A stretch of 64,000 nucleotides of DNA from Enoplolaimus lenunculus (taxonomy: Eukaryota; Nematoda; Enoplea; Enoplida; Thoracostomopsidae), in contig JASANG010000694.1 of NCBI GenBank assembly GCA_030248215.1, forward strand, positions 124,001 through 188,000, written 5' to 3'. Shown here one piece after another: positions 57,504-64,000 of this stretch (the first letter of the stretch is position 1; each line of letters opens with the position of its first letter). The translations under genes and the position numbers were made by a program. Under the pieces are notes generated by a model. The model saw only the letters and a list, made by a program, of their open reading frames with translations, was not told where the DNA came from and made no database searches.

Positions 57504-60500
57504 GTACGACTTGTTGTGTTTAGAAGGACTTGCTAGAGCATTGCTGATTTTTCAAAAAAAGTTAGTGTATGTACAATGTTAGTTGGAGTTGCTGTGCTTC
57601 TATGCTATAAATAGAAACCTTTACATGATGTTTTGGGCAATGTGAAGTCAGAGTGTCGATGTTCGAGTTTTAACATTATCAAATTAACATTTTTATTTTG
57701 CTAAGCGGTAAGTATGTTATAATACGGCGGACTTTAAAAGTAAATATGCTGGTTCTTTTTTCAGAATTCCAATACCGAAATACTCGTTGGTCGATATCCC
57801 TGCTAGCGATCGCCAAAAACTAACGATTACTAGTCACACATCAAACATACGTCCGTTTGCAGTGGCTGCTGTTCTTAGAAATATCACTTTTAACGCTGTG
57901 AGACAATTCATGCGTTTTTGTTTGTTATTACTGTGGACTTTCTTATCGTTTTGTTTTAGTGTTCGAGACATTACTGTGCGCAGGCGCTTTTGTAACAACT
58001 AAGTGTGAATTTGGATTCAGTTTTCTAATTTATTTTGTTTCTACTCATATCTTACTTTTGCAACTGATAGCTTTGTTTTTCTTGTTATAGGACCGCTATC
58101 AAAGCTTTATTGATTTGCAAGATAAACTGCATCTGAATATTTGCAGGTATTTCGTAACCCAGCTAGCCAACAGCAGTCGATAGTGGCTCAAACTTTTTAG
58201 AAATGAGATTTACACCTATACCCGTGTTTTGAAATGTTTGTAGCACCTATCACCAGTTGCCGATAGGAGTTATAGCTTTCGAACAAGTATGTTGCGGGTT
58301 AGATGTTTGTTGAGTGTTTCGCTTGACTTGTCTTACTTCTGTGCCAGGTTTAAGCTCCGCGATCGCAAGAGTTCGTCAGTTTTAAAATCGATGGCTAGCT
58401 GGTGATAGGCGTTAATGCCTTTGAGAATACCAACACTATTCACAGCAACACTTTATACATTCAGACTAACTATTGTTTGACTTAAGGTGCAACAGTAAAG
58501 TAGCTGAACTATTTTGGTACTAACTTCAAGCATTCATTTGAACTAACGCAATAATTCCAACAAAAAAATTAGGACTGTTCTAAAAACAACTGTATATTGA
58601 AAATATCGATGTAGTCTTTGGAGTATTCTTCTGTCAAATACTGTAATGAATTATTGGCATTAATCTCTGATCTTGTGCTGCGCATATGGATTTTACTGAA
58701 TTATTAACTTGTTAAATTAAAATGCATGTGCATGGGTTACTCTTTGCAAATGGTCGGATTATTCCTTACTGACATGCAAGAAGTTACACGGGTACTTCGG
58801 ACGCATGTTCATTGTAGCAGAGTAAAACAGATGTTATTTACAGGAAGCGGAGCTTGGTTGCAATTGGAACACACGACCTAGACACAATAGAAGGACCATT
58901 TCTGTACACGGCGGAGAAACCCGATTATATCAAATTTCCACCTTTGAATCAAACCAGAGCGTTTACGGCTGTTCAACTAATGGACCTATATAAGGCTAGT
59001 GCAGTGCTTACACGTGCTTCGGTGTGCACACTGGTAGTGGAGTAATGTTTGAAATGTTTTGATTAACATGGTGCAAGTGAACATCACTGGCATTTTGCTT
59101 GCCCAATCCCGAGTGGAGGCGATTTTTCGGAGGGTGCCCCAGGGTTCAGCTTTTGTCTTTCTGCTTTTATAAATATAATTTCTAACCTGGGATATTTCTC
59201 GAGTGGGAAAGGGTGGCCGAACATGATCGGATTTGCCGAGTGGGGGAATAGAATCAAGCGGTAGTAGGTGCCTTAAACTCCATCGCTAGCAAAATGTCCG
59301 CTTTATATCGGCTGTTATAATATCGTTCTAGCTCGCTGAATATGAAAACATTAAACACTGCATTATGTTATATTCATTTTTGTTCAATTTTACATACGTA
59401 TGTACTTCTTCATGTTTAAATTTCATGGATTTACTTTTAGACTGATAATCACTTACGACACTACTTGCACATTATTGCTGACAAACCGATGTATCCTGTG
59501 ATCTACGACAAAAATAATGTTGTACTGTCAATGCCTCCAATAATTAACGGTTAGTTTAGTTTTTTTATGTTTTTTTACAAAGTTTGAATATCAAACAGTA
59601 AATTTGTGTGTTGGACATGCATCACTTTTGTGCGTTGCGTTTCTGCGCTTGTATGTCAAAATTTTTCGTAGTATTTAATAAAATAAATGTTGGACGGCTA
59701 CAGCACTGGTTTTCGTATATTTTTAATATTATTGTAGTCTGCTTCTAAACGTAAGCCGAAATGCGGTATGAACTGATTTTGTTATATTACTTCAATGCTG
59801 TAGAGCGAAAAGCTCTTAGTTATTTTTATTTGGCGTTGCTATTATGTATGACCGTTACATATTTCTTCTTGCATCGATTATTCAATTTAGGTGATCATTC
59901 CAAAATAAGCTTGAAAACGAAGAATGTATTCATCGAGTGTACGGCGACAGATCTAACTAAAGTAACCGTTGTACTGTTTTAAGGCAGTCATTCTTTCATT
60001 CTATGTACACCACCTATTGGGAGGTAGTGAGCTACGGTTAATATATAGCTTTTCTGATGAGGAAGATTTATGTCCACTGAGTCCATACACACACCGTTTA
60101 TTTTCCGAAGTGTTTTCATGGTTTTTAGAAAAAGAACAAAATGTTGTTGAAATTACGTTTACGTCCAAGTTGTAGGTATTCGCGTTAGCGCGTTAAAACT
60201 GTTTTATATAAGTATAGGTCTCTTGTGATATGATGTTTATAACGAAACATTAGGTACACTGGTCCTATAATATGCATATCCGACTCTATAGTGGGAGGAT
60301 TGAACGGGGTGGGGGCAAATCGAGGTTTTGCAGGGCTTTGGCCGAGCGGGTGCCACCAGCCACGCAGTAGTGAACCAGCACCGGTTTTCACGCATTTTTC
60401 AATAAACCCACTGAAATGAAAATCTTTCAAAACTATTTGGAATTTTGTAAAAGAAAACACTGGTATAGTAGTAACAATTATGTGCTTTTAGTCAACTGTT

Positions 60501-63500
60501 ATTTTTGTTTAGGCGAAAGTTGTATTGGACGTTATGGTAACGATGTTCAGTGAATATTGCGCTAGTAAATTTTGGTAAGTTTGTTTGGAGGTAATCGTTT
60601 CAATTTAAAGTAATGTGGACGTGGATAGTGTGTAGGTTACAGCAGTTTGTTTTGTTCAGCATTTACTGATGTCTTGCCAGGGAACCTGCCGTGTTATGTT
60701 TGCTTAATTTTCGCGGCTGCTATCCTGTGGCTATATTTATAGTTCTTAATCCATTTATAGCAAAATCTATCTGACGTAGAGAGAAAGAGAGTGAATATTC
60801 TGTCGTTGTTTAATTCATTAAAGTCAAAGGTGGATTTTTTCAGCGTGGAGCCAGTGGATGTCACAAACCCAGATGGTTCTGTTGTTTCGTATCCGGTGAG
60901 CTTATTTGCTTTATTCTTTTATGTAAACAAATTTAAACGCACGACACAATTGAACGTGACCAACAGTGTGAAAGATGGTAGGTCTCGTTTGTCAATGTTT
61001 GGTGGTTTCTCATCAAAGGAACAATTCTAACGGGATTGTAACATTTTGTTTTAGGAAATACCGTACAGAACTGAAGTTGTTGCAACAAACGATATGATGT
61101 CTGTGGTAGGAATCAGGTAGTATGATCACGACATGTATTTTTCAGTAACTTTTTGCAAATATATGTAGCTTTTTCAGAAACGCGTGACAGGTTATATAGC
61201 TACATGAAAGGTTTAACACTTTACGACATGTGTGGGGAACAAATTTAACCAAGCGATGATTACTGGCGTCCTATTGGACCAAACAACGGTATATCTTTTG
61301 TTTTAATCACCTTTAATGTTTGTACTTTCCTCATTTTTGTATTTTCCGTTGACTTTTTTGAATGAATACTAAAAATGGCTGGTAGTAGCGTTAAACTTAC
61401 TCTTTCATCTTTACAATTTTTGCTGTCTTATATCCTTGTTTGTGAGCGGCTTCTCATAAGTCGAACCCGGGAAAAGACCTGGTGGTAAAAGAAGAAAGTG
61501 GTGCGACTCTCCTAGGTTTAACTTCAAACCATTTATATATGTTTTATGCTCTTGTTATAACCGTTACTATTCAAGTATTCGCTTATGAGCTTATTTAACG
61601 GCGTTTGGCTGTTAAAAAATGTTCGCAGAAGTAGCATTTGCCTTATATTCTAGGTTATTATGTTGTGCGCCACTGTTAAAAAAGTGGAGGACATCAACGT
61701 GGAAAGCATAGCATAAGCGGGAGTGTATGGCTCGACTGGGTGGGTGGGCACTCCCGCCTCCAGCCACTTGCGAGAGCGCAGCTTTTAATGTCATGTTTTA
61801 CAAATCTGTTAGTCTGGCCAGTCACCAAAGCGATAACAGATTTTCCAACTAAAATATGTCCAACCACACAATTTTCGTGCTTTATTTAATATTAATGGTT
61901 ACTCCATTTTATTTATAGTATTCAAACAACAGACCTGTGTGATTTGCTCAATCGAATGTCGCTTGAATCATCAATAGTTGTAGATAACCAGAACAAGGAA
62001 ACAATCGCTGTTGTTGTTCCTCCGACACGGCATGATGTTATACACGCGTGCGATATAGCAGAGGATGTAGCAATTGCATATGGCTACAACAATATCACAA
62101 AGGAATTTCCTCACACCAATTGTGTTGGAAGACAGGTTTAGGTTTTGATTTATATTTTTGGATCAGCAGAAGACTTGAGTCTGAACTCATGATAATATCT
62201 GGCATTTCGCTAGTAGGTGGAGGAGTGGTTGGTCTCCCACAACTGCTCCAAATGCGTCCACTGGAAAAATCCTCCCACGTTTAAAAATATTTATAAACCG
62301 GAAACATGTCGAGAAACATAAAGTTAGTTTACCTCTAAGCTTTGAAATAGGAAATTGAAGCAAAAATATGCTAGAAATACCAAAAATTTGCGAAAAATTT
62401 CAAATTTTAGTTCAAGAATTTTATCTCAGGGATGTCTAAAAAGTACATTTTACTCATCACCCCCGAGATCGCAGTAGCGAAATGCCAGGATAGTGTACCC
62501 AAGTTAGTTGAAATATCATGTTTTATTTGTATTTTGAGATAGACTTAATTATTCAAATTGGAGGCAGTTAACACTGCCATAATGCTAAATGTCGATAAAA
62601 CACATTTCAAAAATAATTTCTTCAAGAATAGCACAAAACTCTTACATTCCTCGTTCGTTAATCAATACAGGTTGTGAAATTTGAAATCCAGTTAGGTCAG
62701 TGATAATTGGATACTTTGACACTATAAAGCCAATACTATAAGCGCATGCTAATGTTCTGTACAATTTCTGTTTAGTTGCCTCTCAACAAACTAACCGATC
62801 TACTAAGAGTTGAAATTGCTGCTGCTGGTTTTACAGAAGTGTTGACATTTTCATTGGTGAGCATCAGTGTTTAATTGTGTACATTTTTAAAACTGCTATT
62901 TTTAAATTGTGCGATGTGTTATAGTGAACACACATTAATGTGTTTGATGTTGCATACTGCTTAGTTTCAGTGCCTACATATCTTGAATTGCTTGTTCGAA
63001 CAATATTTACGCAGCACACAATGCAGCGTATAAGTTTCTAGAACGAGATGAATTGTAATCCGGAACTGAAAACAGTTTTTGGTAGGACTAATCACTCAGT
63101 TATACATTAAAGTTGTTGTTCAGTAAAAAGTATGTGCGGTGAAATATGATAACAAAGTTATGAGTGGTTTTCTTTCGTCGGATTAATTTTACTTACCTTC
63201 ATAATATTTTAATGCTCAGTTACTTAAAATTTAAACGATACGAATATAAAGTGTTGACAATGAAAATCGAAGAGCCTTGCACCATTTTCTGTAGCGAGAA
63301 CTGATTCTTGACAATATTTCTGGTATTGTAGTGTTTTTAAAAAGACATTCTCTTGTAGTTTTAAATAATTATTACGCGTAAGCTTGTTTTCAGTGTTCCA
63401 GGGACGATATAGCTGTTTCGTTACGGAAACCAGATGCATTGCTCGAAGCAGCTCATATAGCAAATCCAAAAACATTAGAATTTCAGGTTAGTAACACCGT

Positions 63501-64000
63501 TATTGTGTACGACTTATCTATGAAGTCAAATAAAGTGGTTCTTGTGACAAAACTTATTGTTTTTGTTCATTTGCATGATTTTTGATTTTCCCTTATAGCT
63601 CACTGTTTTATTAGTAACGATTATAACTTTTTTTAAGTTTAATTACAACAAAATGTTGTACCGAATCTTGCAACGACAAGGAATGGACTTGATTATGTGT
63701 TAGCAACAAATTAATATTTTATTCTTAATCGTTTTGAAGCTTTGCTTCGCGTTTATCTGCAGCAATGCTCTTATATATAAACGTAATAAATTATGTGAAT
63801 TAGTGCTAAAGGTGTTACAATACTTTTTATTTGCGTACTTTTATTGAGTTTTAGGACGTTTTATCATAATAACTGTTTTCATTGTAACTATTAGGTTGCT
63901 CGTACTACATTGCTGCCTGGAATTCTGAAAACTATTGCTTCAAATAGGAAAATGCCGATCCCGATGAAATTGTTTGAAATTCAGGATGTCGTTTTGAAAA
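57504..64000 (+). CDS. FARSB: Phenylalanyl-tRNA synthetase beta subunit (partial, 13 exons seen)
   Basis: The cytosolic enzyme is an alpha2-beta2 tetramer that charges tRNA-Phe; the beta subunit carries editing (B3/4) and tRNA-binding parts. Exons by splice sites: 57,504-57,560; 57,765-57,897; 58,091-58,146; 58,844-58,994; 59,441-59,549; 59,891-59,961; 60,513-60,574; 60,844-60,895; 61,055-61,116; 61,919-62,135; 62,776-62,856; 63,394-63,486; 63,895 to beyond the edge. All phases join in frame. Landmarks: [37 protein letters not shown] and SMPPIING (B3/4 region), [20 protein letters not shown] (B5 region), [16 protein letters not shown] (catalytic-like core). Exons for about the first 75 residues of the family are not visible upstream; the last exons lie past 64,000. 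Confidence 0.92.
58995..59440 (+). other. GC-AG intron of FARSB
   Basis: The exon ends ...CTATATAAG and the next sequence is GCTAGTGC. The next exon starts ACTGATAATCAC after TTACTTTTAG. Joining there keeps the conserved reading (...LMDLYK, then [10 protein letters not shown]) with nothing lost, and no GT donor gives it. This is therefore a GC-AG intron, with all other visible introns GT-AG. Confidence 0.75.
61117..61918 (+). other. Longest clear FARSB intron (~800 bp)
   Basis: It separates the exon ending VVGIR from the B5-region exon. It has a GTAGTA donor and a TTTATAG acceptor. No repeat or nested gene is seen inside. The other introns range from about 160 to 700 bp and likewise show nothing beyond AT-rich sequence. 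Confidence 0.6.

Overview
The window is nuclear DNA of a eukaryote, most likely an invertebrate animal. It carries a multi-exon host gene with GT-AG introns, a Polinton (Maverick), two kinds of large LTR-type elements, tRNA-derived SINE-like repeats and several satellites. Nothing in it looks bacterial. The exact species cannot be read from the sequence.

Layout: 1-440 (with an outlier at 960-1,060) is a degenerate GC-rich tandem repeat of about 45 bp. 1,126-9,854 is a huge imperfect palindrome: two copies of one gag-bearing, LTR-type element placed head to head, each ending outward in a terminal repeat of about 1.2 kb. 9,855-15,350 is gene-poor and holds small inverted-repeat elements and tRNA-like SINE copies. 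15,357-26,970 is a broken Polinton with protein-primed DNA polymerase B, YqaJ-type exonuclease, chromodomain integrase, a TBP-like protein, a basic core protein, a major capsid protein and a packaging ATPase. 27,200-28,065 carries a NADAR-domain reading frame whose 3' half is duplicated onto the Polinton's end. 29,930-32,345 is two tandem satellites.

32,575-53,720 is a 21.1-kb LTR element with unusually long LTRs (about 4.9 kb), TG...CA ends and a 4-bp target duplication (ATAT). Promoter and primer-site signals point to the minus strand. Its only sizeable reading frame is a 519-residue minus-strand protein. No reverse transcriptase or integrase is visible, and about 8 kb of its interior is non-coding but rich in perfect short hairpins. 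Close behind the 5' LTR are three hairpins, about 100 bp apart, with different stems and the same loop.

54,643-55,420 looks like a small spliced host gene of unknown function. 55,630-57,203 is a tandem-repetitive mobile-element remnant. From 57,504 to the right edge runs the cytosolic phenylalanyl-tRNA synthetase beta subunit gene (FARSB), with 13 recognisable exons, the first ones missing from view.

How the parts relate: FARSB is the one recognised host gene. Nearly everything upstream is mobile DNA. The two LTR-type elements each encode one GC-rich protein and no visible enzymes for their own copying, so both probably depend on helpers elsewhere. The best candidates for something new are the giant LTR element with its structured leader, the paired gag-like element with four operator-like palindromes in each terminal repeat, and the TBP-like gene in the Polinton.
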